Assembly (NCBI GenBank): GCA_022496185.1
Contig: WTXG01000062.1
Coordinates: 1-64,000 of the forward strand
Source: Multifurca ochricompacta
Taxonomy: Eukaryota; Basidiomycota; Agaricomycetes; Russulales; Russulaceae
Direction of reading: 5' to 3'
Length of the DNA: 64,000 bases
The translations under genes and the position numbers were made by a program. Position 1 is the stretch's first letter. Each line of letters begins with the position of its first letter. The notes beneath the pieces are model-generated. The model did not search any database, was not told where the DNA came from, and was given only the letters and a program-made list of their open reading frames with translations. Shown piece after piece: positions 46,216 through 58,619 of the stretch.

Positions 46216-47158
46216 ATCTTGTTGATCTGAGTGAGAGAGGGGAAAGACTATATTCCTCTTAGTAATTCTCCCTCCCTGCGCCCACAATTTGATTGATAAC
46301 CTATTTACATGCTTCATGCTTCTTGTTATTTTCTTGTTTTTTGTTTTTTTTTTAATGTCTCGTAGGATAGTTATCTTAGTTACCTCACATCGCATCACTC
46401 ACTCGCGGATCATTGATTTACAATTCTTGTGCTATGCAATCGATTGCTTTTTCACCCCTGAAACTCTTTTTATCTTTAATGAAAAAGAAGATAGAGAAAT
46501 AGGGAATATCGGACTTGGTCATGCAAGTACCCCAGTTCCTTTGGGTCCCCCTAGCGACTGCCTACATGCAGTCTAAGTCGAGTTCATTGTTTATCTCCCG
46601 TGTGCGCGCATTTCCCCTGTCAGAGTTGTTTTTTTTTGGCGCCTTCCGGTTTCCTCTCACTACTTATCGTCATCTGGCATTTGGTCACACATGATCACAT
46701 ATATACCGTGAGTGGTATGTGCTGGCTGTTCAGTGGAGTGGTGGTGTACCTTACACTGACCCGCGACGCTCGATTAACTAGATCCACTAGCGCTCTCACA
46801 ATCCTTGGATACGAACTAAGTTCCTGTACCGACTTACAGGCGAATTGACTACTTGGATGACAAGTATGACAACGACAACACAGCACCACGAAGCTAAAGC
46901 TAAAGCTAAATGGGGTAGAGGTAGGTGCACTAGGTGCACGTGCATTGACATAAGACCCTTGTCTCGGTGTTACAACCTGCACACATACTCTCCTCCCAAA
47001 AAATAAAAGGGAACCAATACCCTTGTAGGTAGAGTGTGTGTTGAAGAAAGGAGAAGAAGATCATTTTCGTTAAATGTGTAAAGACTGGCTAACGCACGCA
47101 GAGTTGAGACAGTGATACAAATGTTTGCCCACAACAAGAAAACCAGAACTAAATTGAA
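46216..47158. other. Convergent 3' intergenic region (GMC / kelch)
   Basis: 943 bases between facing stop codons. T-rich near 46330-46350, and (AAAGCT)3 at about 46892-46911. No supported gene. Confidence 0.45.
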
Positions 47159-48986
47159 TCATTGTGCTTCGATGCTGAAACTTGTGACCTGAGGGAGATA
47201 TGCAGCAGCGGCGAGGTCGAGCATGTGCACGTCGTCAAAGACGTCGTGCCCATTGAACCCACCAAAGACGAAGAGTCGCGAGTCGGCGAGGACTGAGGCA
47301 TGATAACCACGAGGCGAAGGCGCACGGCCAAGCGTCGTCCTCGGCTCGTACTGTAAGGATACTATACTGACGCGATCAGGGGGGAAAAGAATGAAACAGC
47401 TTTGTGATCAGATATGGTAGCAACCAGGTGAAAGTGAAGCTTACCGAGATTGAAAAGGAGCAGCTCCGGCGTATACTCGGACCCATCGTGTCCCCCAGAA
47501 ATGAAAAGATAAGAGCCTACTTGGGCCGAAGAGTGCGATAGGCGGCGGTGAAGCGTATCCGGCTTCACTTGAGTCCACACTGCCGTGTCTGCATTTTGGC
47601 ACATGGATGGTTAGCTATAGCATGATAGCAAAGGGAAGGAAGAGTGATGGATTAAGAAGGCTTGAAAAGGGTTATCACACACACCGAGGTTAAAACACCA
47701 TATGTCCTGGAAACACTCGCGCCCGTCGCTACCCCCGACGACAATCATCACATTTTGCACGAGATTGGCCGTGTGATAGCCACGAGGCGAAGGCCGTTTG
47801 CGGCCTGCGACCACCACCTGCTCCCATCTCATTCTGTCGAGCGAGCTGCCGAAATCAAGCGTCCAAACGTCGTTCAATGCCTGCAATCCGTTTCCGCCAC
47901 CGAAGACCCAGATTTTGTTCTGATACAGCACGGTTGTGTGCGCGCGTCGCGGTGGAGGGACATCCGCCGTAGTGAATGTAGGGCGCGACCAGCGTCGCGT
48001 GGGAATGTCGAAGATATGTACGCTATTATAGTACGAGGCCCCTTCCCCTCCGCCAATTATGATGATCTTGCGACCGACAAGGGTCGCGGAGTGAGCACGA
48101 CATGGCGGTGGCAAGTCACCCTGCATTTCAGGATGGGACCACTGCATCGTCTCTGAGAGGGTAAACTGTCATCCAGGCCTTTGGTAATTAATTGTGAAGA
48201 CACGCGCGCACCGATATTAAAACACCACATGTCCTTGAAACACCCTCTATCGTCACAGCCGCCAAATATCCATGCCACATTGTCAGCAAGAGTGACGGTG
48301 TGCGCGCGAAAGCCATGAGTAGGAAGCGATCCCCAAACTGGAGCTTTGCTCCAATACATCACGGGCGGTGGTGCAGGTTCGACGTTCACCGCATTCGGTA
48401 GATGGGGGATCATGCGAAAGCGAGGGGCTGGGTCAGGCGCGGGGACGCGAGGAGACTTGGCAGTAGTTTCGCGCGGAGTGGAAAGTGAGGTTGAGCTCGA
48501 ACTGGGATTGGGAGTAGGGAGAAGGCGCGTCACGCCATTCGTCGGCGAGTCAATGGGAGTCGAGCGGCGCGAGAAGATTGGGTGCGTGGGGTACGTGCCG
48601 AGCCCGGTTGGCGTAGTGTAGAAGTGGAGGCAGAGAGCGAGCTGTTCGAAGCACTAGGATAAGGTGAGGGTGAGGATGCGGAACGGATTGTGCTTCCAAC
48701 GTTGCCCGCGGAGACAGGGGGTGTAAGAGGGCGGTCGTCGTTACCGAAAGTGAAATGTTACGCAAGGAGCAGGTGAGTTACGTATAGATGTCGCGCGCCG
48801 ACCACCGTCTTTCGACGTAACACGAGAGTGCGCATCCGATATAGTCATGGTTGGAATATTTTCTGTATTTCCCAGTTCAACTGGAGAGAAGGTCAAAGGT
48901 GAATAAGAGAGCGGTGTTGAAACCTCCTCTGCTTCGGATGATGAGGATACGTTCTCCATAGCAGCAGCCGCCGCCCCCGCCGTCAT
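47159..48986 (-). CDS. Kelch-repeat (beta-propeller) protein, two frameshifts
   Basis: Start ATG 48986 (MTAGAAAAAMENVSSSSEAE), a low-complexity Ser/Pro/Thr-rich N-terminus of about 200 residues (SASSPSPYPSASNSSLSAST), then kelch blades with the GG pair: TLADNVAWIFGGCDDRGCFK, LVGRKIIIIGGGEGASYYNS, LYQNKIWVFGGGNGLQALND, VQNVMIVVGGSDGRECFQD, QVGSYLFISGGHDGSEYTPE and LADSRLFVFGGFNGHDVFDD; ends SFSIEAQ at 47159. Six blades are visible, enough for a propeller. Introns split the blades at FNLG. No signal peptide or enzymatic motif. Resembles the fungal Tea1/galactose-oxidase-like kelch class by fold only; a role as protein-interaction scaffold is inferred. Frame breaks at 48747-48749 (one base too many) and 48588-48591 (one too few) lie in the low-complexity part. 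Confidence 0.82.
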
Positions 48987-51323
48987 AGCTGAATGCCGTG
49001 GGACAAGTTAGCCTCTTCGGGGATCGCTTAGCTCAAATGGTTTCTTTGGTGTCGGTGACAACCCGTACTCCAGTCAACCGAAGTAGATGGCAGGAGACAA
49101 CACTAGCAAGCCTAGGCTAAGGGCAAGAGGGAATCACTTGTACAGATGAGCAGATCAGCTCAGGTGAGCGCTGGTTGTTGTGAATTTGTATTTGACGACT
49201 TGTATTATTTAACCCCTTATCAGATACTACTTCTAGATAGATCTTGGCTTCATGGCTCTAATAACAGAGTGTCCCTCGCCTCAAACCATATTTATTCATA
49301 AGGAGCTGTACGAGTTGTTCGTACCATACTCGATATCTCGATGGCGGTGTTCCTTTTTCTTTGTTTGGTTCCAAACCGCCATAAAGGAATCAGAACTACA
49401 TGTATAACTGGTTCATTAACCTCCCGCCTCCTTGCACGACGCTTGAGGACTTACTCGAGTCTATTTTTTGGTTGAGGTCACCTTTCTTGGTGTATCATGA
49501 TAGCATCAGTTGAACTTCTGTGAACTCGCAGATTATCAAGACCAGGGTCCACATGAGCTATGCTCCTGATGCAACAAACCGGGGACTTTACTATCATTTC
49601 GGCGGAGTACTATTCCACTTGTACCTGCAATTATCGTTGGCATTCCCCATGACTTAGCCGCCCCAGCTTGGGAACTACAAAGGGGGGGAGGCGAGGTCTC
49701 TGTACTGCTCCACACGGCACCATAAAGCATATTCTATATTCCGAAGCTGATGGGCCTTCAAATTCTGTTGGAAGCCTTAAGGCAATTTTCAAGGGTTAAA
49801 AAGAAAAACACCCACCCCTGCTCATTTCTATGTTCAATACCCACGATCATTATAGAAGCCCGCCTCGGTCTGATGGAAAGGCCAAAGGAATTAACGGACA
49901 AGAATAAAATAGACCATGTGGTCTTTATAACAATGATTCGGATGACACCAGGAGTTGGGCATCAAGATACCCGAACCCAGAAAGATGAGGTGATCTTCAT
50001 GCTATGATTGCCCACCTTTGTAGGTCGTCGGTGACTCCCGCTTGATGCGTAATATGCTTCAGGGTGGTCCTATTTGTTTCTGGGCCCTAGTAATCGTTGG
50101 CTTATCGGACCCGTAGGTGGCCCCCAGCTTTTGGCATGATCGGTTTGAAGTTTGAAGTTTACAGAATCTTAGTCCATTCGTTGATCCTATTTTCCCGAAA
50201 TTTGCCTTTTTGAAATTGTCACGGAGAATCAAGTGAGATGCTCACAATTAAACCGCACCAAGCGGGTGAGGGATTGAATTTACTTTTATTCGGGGATACC
50301 CGACGGCTCGTTTAGAGATCGACCGGATGTTATTTATTTATCTCTCTTTCCATGTCCTCCGCTCTTGTCTGGTGTCTGGCAACTACGTTCGTCCATTAAG
50401 CACAGAGCTAAATTCTCAGTTGAACGCCGCGGCTGGCCGAATACACAAACGTCACGATGTGACATCACATCACACTCACACTAAACACACTAAACCTCTA
50501 CACAGTCCTTTAGAACAGCTAGCTTTTTTCTTCCATTCCGTTACTTTAATCATCACATCGCCTTTCAACAATTACATGCGAGGGATGGAATAGGTTTTTG
50601 ATCTGAGACATGGAGTATGATGCTATACACTGGAGGTGCGTTGCTATTCATCTCCTTCGCCCTTTAAAGCACTGAATAAGGTGCTTGCGGAACCCAACTC
50701 CCGCTCTTTGGATAGATAATACACCGGTAACCTCGGCAACAAAACGATCAATGTCGCCCCCGTTTTTACTTATCCCGATGACGCTGGCCTGAGGTCCGCG
50801 CAGCATCATAATTTGAACGGCCTGATGATGTGTATCAGCCATCTGTGATTATGTATTCACAACTAAGGCGCTGGTGATGCTGTGCGTTTCGTATCGTATC
50901 GAATATGGTTTGGTCGGCATCAGCCTATTCAGTTGCAAGTTTTGATACAGGTGTTTGATGGGGGAGAAAACCCATTATACCTCCACATGTCAAATCGGAT
51001 GAAATCTAGATCCCTCCATTGGCGCGGCTTGCGCGCTCCTTCCTTCCCGTGCCTTCCTATGTCTCGTGTCTCGTCTAAGACCTGTCCACCGGGTCGCCCA
51101 AGAGGATTTCCCCGTGTCTGATCGCAGGTTCCTACCTGCTTGGCTTTAGTCTTTGGGATGGCTTGGATCTTCGCTAAGTTATAAATGGCCTGGTTTCTAA
51201 CTCTCTTGCCACGAGCTCTTTTATATTATTCATATTCTACTTTATAGTTTCTCTTTCTCTTCCCCGTTTTCACTCTCATTCTCATCTTCGTCCTTGTTCT
51301 CCTCTGTTTATTGTTTCGCCAAC
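48987..51323. other. Intergenic region, no supported gene
   Basis: About 2.3 kb between the kelch start and the UbiA-family start, divergent promoters. TATAAAT at 51180-51186 sits 138 bases before the UbiA start. A 64-codon minus-strand frame at 50648-50842 (MADTHHQAVQIMMLRGPQAS) is bounded by an ATG but has no recognisable domain; it is noted, not called. Confidence 0.45.
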
Positions 51324-52425
51324 ATGCTCTTTACCTTTACCTTGCCTGCGCTTGGACACGCACCCTCCCTAAGAATCTCATGGGGCACAACTTCTTGGAT
51401 ATCATGTCCTTTAAAGAAATACCCCAGAATCCTTTATCTCTTCACCCTCTCCGACCTCAAGACCATCGTTTTACCCGTGTATGTCCTTAGCTCTCATCAT
51501 CATCCAGCCGTCCGCTGACCCACGGTAGACCATTTTTGCCTACCTCACAGCCCCCCACACAACTGTAGAACGTATGCTGTACGCGCTCCTCTGGACGTGG
51601 TTACACCTACTACAATTCTGTGTTTCGAACCAGAGCCTGGACCCGGAGGAGGACGCATCGAATAAGCCATGGCGGCCCATTCCTTCAGGCCTTATGTCAG
51701 TGGTCGGTGCACGAGCCCTACGTTGGGTCCTTCTTCCGTCATGTTTTTTCCTTTCTGTGTATCTGGAGGCATATTGGCAAGGTATCTCCCTCGCGCTAGC
51801 CTTCCTCGCCCACAACGAATTCGGGCTTCATTCACATATGATCATGCGCAACGTCTGCAATGCGTGGGGATACGCTTCCTTCAATGCGGGTGCCTCTGTA
51901 ATAGCAGCTGGTGTGTTCTTCACTCTCATTGGCTCCTCTCTCGATCGTACTTAGAAGCCGCGCTATTTGTGCCAGGTCATTCAACCATGACGACGAGAAC
52001 CACGATCTCCTTTGCCATTAATGCTCTTGTTATCCTTTCAACTATCCACGCTCAGGACTTCCGTGACGAAGTTGGTGACAAGCTCATGGGACGACGGACC
52101 ATTCCGATTGTATGGCCCGAGGCAAGCCGGATCGGCATTCTCGTGATGTTGGCGGCGTGGTCCATTGGTCTATCGTGGGTGTACGGGCTAGCCTCCATTT
52201 TTTCAGTGCCCTTCTGCGCGTGGGCGTTTTTCGTCGGTCTGCGCTTCTTCCGGAAGCGGACGGCAGAAGCAGACAAGTTGTCTTATCGGTATTACAACGT
52301 AAGCTTTATTCACGTGGGCCATCTGTCATCTCCTAGTCTAACATTCCCCACTCACGCAGATATGGCTTGCTGCCGCGCAGATCGTGCACGTTCCCGTGAT
52401 TGCAACCGCGCTATCAGTGCTATGA
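51324..52425 (+). CDS. UbiA-family prenyltransferase-like membrane protein
   Basis: Four exons by eye: 51324-51476, 51529-51910, 51955-52298, 52360-52425; about 314 residues, all phases consistent and no frameshift. Start MLFTFTLPALGHAPS, then YPRILYLFTLSDLKTIVLP. First polar motif NQSLDPEEDASNKPWRPIPS corresponds to the NDxxDxxxD site of UbiA enzymes; the second, HAQDFRDEVGDKLMGRRTIP, matches DxxxD(xx)GD. Multiple hydrophobic helices (MLYALLWTWLHLLQF, AINALVILSTIHAQ, LVMLAAWSIGLSWVYGLA, IFSVPFCAWAFFVGLRFF). UbiA members move prenyl groups onto aromatic acceptors, and some fungal relatives cyclise terpenes; which applies here cannot be told. It sits near two oxidoreductases, so a role in terpenoid or meroterpenoid metabolism is possible. 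Confidence 0.8.
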
Positions 52426-52551
52426 CTCGTAGCACTGGGTTGTGAATACCTTCCTCTACCCCATGCTACGTAAGTCGCATCAATCTTCTCTTGAGGTGGA
52501 ACGTATTCTAATCTCCGCGCCTGTTCTAGAAGGCTAGTCCTTCGACACTTT

Positions 52552-52567
52552 CGATCGATATCGATCG
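52552..52567. repeat. Perfect 16-bp palindrome
   Basis: CGATCGATATCGATCG equals its own reverse complement. It lies about 125 bases after the UbiA-family stop codon. Confidence 0.8.
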
Positions 52568-55500
52568 CTCATTTTCTCGCCCCTTTTCCCCTTGAAAACC
52601 TTATAAATACACCCGTTCTATCCACTGCCTGGCTACGTGTCACTTCGCAACTTGTATTTATAACTTCGGAGCCACTTTTCATTCACTTACGAGACATTGT
52701 AGTATCAGATTTTAGGTTACTCTTGGTGCCAGGTGCCACCAACGAACAGTAGATATTTTACTATTTATTTATTTAAAAGTCCTGTGCATGCCTTCATATC
52801 ATGATGATCATAATTGGGCAGTATGGGCAATTATTTTACTTTAGCTTCTTTTGGCACGGGTCCGCGGCTCCGCCTATGGGGTCGTGGCATCTAATATCCC
52901 TGGGAATAGGTCTTCGATGCAATGAAGATGCTCTATTTTCATGATGAGTCTGTTGACTCTAACCTGATATGTGCTCAACTTGACTTGTTGTCCATTGAAG
53001 CATAGCATAGCAACATACGTTCCACATATTCAAAAATAAAGGTATTTGGCACATTGTTGTGACATGTTTACCCTGAAATGCTGTGCGACTTGATCGCACG
53101 ACGTCATCCAGAACAGGAAATTGGGTGTTAACAACAAGTCTGTTGTGTTCACGGCATATCATTCTTATTAAAATATTAATTCTTATTACGAGACGCCCAC
53201 GATGATTTGGCCAAAACACGTTAAAAAACTGAAATGCTGTCCACATGTCTTGGTGTTGAAAAATCATGTTCTCGAAAAAAAAAAAAAAAAAAGAGATCTC
53301 AATCCGAGAGTTCTCTTCCCATGGCCCATTTCGACTGGCTGGAAGGCCTTGGAATATTATGAGGTGGACGAGATCGGCTGGCTTGCTCGAGTCTATGGAC
53401 TCACCTCCTGGGTATTATGGAATAGATCGCTTACCAATTTAACACTTTCACGAGGAACACAGGATTATTGAGAGCGGTGGGCATACGACGCAAATGGGAT
53501 GTCAGTGTGGATTCAATGAGCAGCGCCCATATGCCCAATTTCGATAGGAGGCCGTGAAATTCTGTGAGGCGCTCATGCGAATCCTGTGACAAGGGTAACA
53601 GGTCAATTTGCCATCTTTTCTGCGGCAACCACCACCCCCATCCCCACCCCACCCCCCGAAATGGTTGATAGAAATGTATCGGCTTTACGCCGGTGCTTCG
53701 CCACGGTTGCGGTGGACTGATGTCAACGTAAGTTTGGTTAATTTGGGCAGATTCCATCGACTCTGACAAGTGGCGTCGCACTATGACTCCTGCTTCAGCC
53801 TTATTGGCAAGGAAGCACCTGGATCTCGGTTTTTCTCGCAAGTCCGATCATAAAACTCCAAGTTCACACCGCTTGTATGTTTTGATCGCTACGCAGGCTG
53901 AAAAAGAAGGGTGCGTAGTCTGCGAGACACAATTCGACAAGCGCATCTGATGACATCCCTCGAGGGCGCATTATAAGCGTGCCGAGGTTCCAGCCGTATC
54001 AAAGAAGGAGGGCCACTCGTGGCGGTCGGCCGCGGAGTCACGGAGCGAACCTCTTCGGTTCCACAAGTGGGGTAGATCTGCTTCCTTCCAGAAAAGTGCG
54101 CAGCTATCGGACATGGGAACAGAAATGAGATTAGACTAGCGGCGGCGATAAGCCCGAAGGCAGAGAACAGGTGAGTATCTGGAGAATTGCCAGGAGTCAG
54201 GGAACAAGGCCCTTGGTCAGATCGAGTTTCTGACTGAGAAAAGAAAATGATGCGCATCATAGACAAATGTCATGTGTAGTCGGTTTTGGAATGGATGGAG
54301 CCAACCAACCTCAGTCCCAGAAGTTCAGAGCGCTGACAATAGAAAAGGGATACGGGGTGACACCCCTACAGGACACCCATGCGGGTGTACACAGGTACCC
54401 TCACTGGCTTCACACGACGCGCGATAGAAATTTAGCAAAGAACTACTGATACCAGTGCCATTGGCTGGCATCATGACTTGAGGGTGGGTGAGGGTGATTA
54501 GTGAGGGAAAATCCATTAGTCAGCTGACTAAATTAGGCGGCGGCGTAGGAACGTATCGTGCCCGACCACCCGATAATCCGATTAGATATAGAGTGATGGG
54601 CGTGTGTGACCATTAGATCGGGGGAGAGCGTGTGTTTGTAGTTGGGTTGGAGTATCAGATCAGGTCTCTGGGGTGGAGAAAGTTTTGTCCGCCTAGCCAG
54701 TGCAATTCATGACAATGTAGCGGCCCCGACGCCGGGCTGGAACAGCCACCACAACTACGCAATTGATGGTTCCGGAGTTCATATTTGCTTGCTTCATCTA
54801 ATCATGCCCTCGGTCATTCTCCCAAAGACCGGGGTTAATATTTACTTTGACCAAGTTACGCTCCTTTGAATCAATCTTGTGTACATAAACAGACACTTGT
54901 TCCCACCATTCCACCATTCCCACCCATAATATACAATTGTGCCAGGTGCGGCGCTGACGGCCCTGGCAGCCAAACCTTACACCATGCAAATTCATGATAT
55001 ATCATTCAAAACCGTTTTCGCATTGGTATTCGAGCGCTAGGCGGAAGGGGTGAGGACAATGATATTATATGTGTCCCCTGCCTAGTTTCCTGCACTTGCT
55101 TTGATTTCTCAAGATCTCGTCACTTTTATTAATTACATTCATCTGAGTTGGAATGCAAACTCATCGCTGACAGGAAGCTGGCGGTACCGATGGATGGATT
55201 GAGTGTTATAGAGAGATCTATGTTACTATACTTCGCTCCATATTCACAAAACTCTCAGCTCCGGGTCCATCGACATGATTTTAAAAAATGGCTGTGATGC
55301 TGAGGCCTAATAGTCCTGAGATTTGGAAAGTGTCTGATGGTCCAACCAGGTGGAATTTTGTTGCATCTATTGCACGGGACGCCTACCCACGTTTTCCATC
55401 ACGTTGGTAATGCTTATCCTTCTCAGCAGGGTTTTATATGTGCAATGCGTCACTGGCAGGGTCAGGGTCACGTCGCAGGAGACCCTCCGACCCTTGCGGG

Positions 55501-57923
55501 GTGTGCGGAGTGAGTGTTATATATTGTCCCTTGCAGTGACAGGCTAGAGTCACGCTGACCCCAATCCCGGCCTGGGGAGAATTCCATTTTGTCAAATGAA
55601 CATGGTAGCGCTGAAGACTCTGGGTCCACATAGACAGAATTCCATACTGGGAGTGCACGATGCACTACAAATGAGAATTGTGAAAATATCGGGTTTGTTC
55701 CATTTCTTCTATGCTGAAAATCACGGCGCACATTAAAAGGGCCAATCCAGCGGTGGAAATAAGGGCTGTTCCTGTTCATACGAACACGTAAAATAGATGC
55801 CAATAAGCAATGAAGGCTGCCTATGTGAAGAAGTTACCTTTCTAGCGCCTCATTGTTATTATATATCAAACCACTAATTGAATACTGTACCTCAGTGACA
55901 ACGGCGAAGTTTTGTGCGGCGGGGTTTTTTCCTCGTCTCCCCAGGTAATGCATCCGCGGATATTAATGCATGCAGGACCGGAGCACCAAAACTAGCAGTT
56001 ACAGGTACGGGGCGTTCCTCGTGTCAGCCGTCATGTAAAATTCCAGTCATTTCCGCATAGAGCGGCGTCTGCGGAATTTCGCTTCCGTCTCTCGCCGACA
56101 AGTCAGCCTTTCTGCTGCCATGACTATTCGTCCTGTGCACCATGCCGCTCATTCCGCTCGGCACTGCTTCACCAGACAGCGACAAACGAAGGACTGCCTC
56201 CCCTTTACAGAATTGCGGTATGGCGGTGGGTGGGGTGTGAGCGGAGTCGTTCTTTTAGGGACGGTTGTTTCACAGGAGGTTCCTGTAATGTATTTTCTAA
56301 CGCGCGCGCGCACTAGAAGCCAGGCTTTTGACAGCCACCTCATATCCGTTCAAGCTGTAGTCCAATGGTGTTGAGGATGAGCGGTTTAAAAATTAAATAT
56401 TAAAATTAAAGTAATAAATTCCACTATTACACAATTATAAATTACAAAATTACAATATCCACCAAGTCTCACGGACTTAGCTTGCACTCACAAACTGGCA
56501 TGACCATGACCACATATAAATTTTTCTACATAATTTCTACACTAAAAACAATTGCAATCGACGCAATGGAAGTCAGTGCACTCCTTTCCCTTCTACCTAA
56601 TACGATAGTTGGTCACCTTTAAATTTCTTTGTCATTTAGCCGTCCTCATCGGTCTCGCAGAACACAGATATGTAGATTGTGCTCATGCATCTTATGGCCC
56701 AAGCTTCGCGGGCAAACTAGGTTTCCATCCCCATGGGCTACTTACATAAACCGATTCCTGGGTATTTCGTATGAGAGCTTATCGGCACGTACTTGCTGGT
56801 ATCCCCGTTATTCATGGAAGGTTAAATGAGACGTCATCCATGATGTAGGAGAGCAGAGCTCACCGTACCGTATGAAACGTTGGTCCGGGCCGGCATTTCC
56901 GGTATTGACGGTTGCTATTCCAACACACACGCTCCAATCCCTATCTAATCTCCGAGAGCTGTTCTGGTACAGCATTGATGACCAACCACCTCTTCCTTCA
57001 CCCAGAGTATCATAAGGTCACTGAAAGCCGTAGCACAGCGCCACAGCTTGGTGAAAAACCATATTGTGTCAGTCGAGTCACGCCTAACCCCAACCTCTAC
57101 GGAGCCCTGAGAATTAGGCCAGCAGCCCACCGGGAACATATTGGTACCTGACAGTGAGAATCCTGACCTAGGCATGGGAGCTCCTTAGTTCGCTCGGGGC
57201 ATAGAGCACTCCGAGGTATGAATCATAGTAGGACTGCACTGCTAACCGTGTTAGTACAACTTGGGACATGGGATATTTTTTTCCCGCTCCTTGTGCACAG
57301 GACCATTCAGAGACGAAACGAGGGATTCATTTGACAGACAAGAAAGATATGGCACGAAAAACTCCTGTGGCTTCTATTTGGTGAACTTAAAAGTACCGAC
57401 GGTAGTGAACGTAGGAAGATGGCTCGTAGTTTTGCATCTGATGGGAAATCTGAAAGTACGGGCCCGAAATGGTGGCTATCCTGATCGTTGTGTGGGTTTT
57501 AATCATCGCAGGTAGTCGTCGTGACTATAAAGTGTTTGACGCAAGATGACTGGTTGCCGCATTTTCTGTCAACAGAATATCAAGTGGGGAAGGGTAAGTA
57601 CTGCCATCAGGCCCCACCTTCAGGTTATACTCCAGTGGGAAGCTATGGTTGATGTTTTGATTCGCGCCACAAAATGTATTCCCATAATCACCGGCCACGC
57701 TCCTGGACCTTGTGATGCTAATGGCCGGGATAGCGGAAAGTTTGACGCGACGGGTTCTACCGGGAAGAGCAGCGCTCGACTGCATGTGGATGTCCGCCAG
57801 CTTTTGACATTGCTGTTCTCGAAGGGATTTCACGCATTGTGAGCAATACAAGAAGTCAGTGATTGCCAGGAACAATACGTAGACCAAAATTCCAAGTTAG
57901 TAGGTCTGAGAGGTACGACCATA

Positions 57924-58619
57924 TCAAGCTAGAATGCAAACGTCCAGCCATTGCATCCGTGTTGCTCGGTGCCCAAAAAAGTACGTCTGGCTTGCTGTGG
58001 TGTAGATAAAATCACTAGCTGGTGAGCAAATCACCCTATGATTGTCAAGGCTCCCTCCACTCACAACCGTGATACTGTAAGATCCGTAACGAATGGGCGA
58101 AACGCGCCAATTGAGTACTGCTTCGCGGTCTTCTTCCTCCATACCATCAACGCATGTTTGATGCGCCGACGACGTTGTCATTCCTACCATATGAGATTGG
58201 TGACTAATTTCGCATTTGGCGCCTCGCGTGGTTTCCCTGGGGGAGCTGCTGCACAGGCATGGGCTGGGACTGTAGAAGGATATCTCATCGGGGTGACAGG
58301 TAGTACTAGTCGATCGATAACGATGGTGGCTGCGTCCATGGGACCACATCGTCACTGTGTCGGTCGGGTTCGATTGGCGATCCGACTGGATGCAACAATT
58401 GCAGCAGCAACGACAGTTACTGCCTACGCCTTTGTCCGCTGTATTTCCTCCAGAACTGCTCACTTCGCCACTCAAGCTGCAAATTGTTTCTATGGGCCAA
58501 CTACTCGTCCAAGGCGCACGATGTGCATGAAGGCCTTTGCCTCGCTCACTGTAAATCCAGATGCGTTCTGAGGGTGTCTGTCCGGCCGGGGTACGGCTGA
58601 GGGCAAGTTCAACGTTCAT
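57924..58619 (-). CDS. Uncertain open frame, Cys/Ser-rich hypothetical
   Basis: A 231-codon frame with a true ATG (MNVELALSRTPAGQTPSERI) and a Cys cluster (NCRCCCNCCIQ). A plus-strand frame of 177 codons overlaps it (58038-58571), so at least one is chance. A second minus-strand open stretch just downstream (57525-57887) begins with a hydrophobic run (VYVLFLAITDFLYC) and could be a further exon. No family is recognised; it could also be non-coding. Confidence 0.2.
   Translation of the reverse strand: MNVELALSRTPAGQTPSERIWIYSERGKGLHAHRAPWTSSWPIETICSLSGEVSSSGGNTADKGVGSNCRCCCNCCIQSDRQSNPTDTVTMWSHGRSHHRYRSTSTTCHPDEISFYSPSPCLCSSSPRETTRGAKCEISHQSHMVGMTTSSAHQTCVDGMEEEDREAVLNWRVSPIRYGSYSITVVSGGSLDNHRVICSPASDFIYTTASQTYFFGHRATRMQWLDVCILA

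Noticed and set aside
54360..54400. Short hairpin ACACCC-ATGC-GGGTGT
   Set aside because: Only 6-bp arms; expected by chance in 64 kb.
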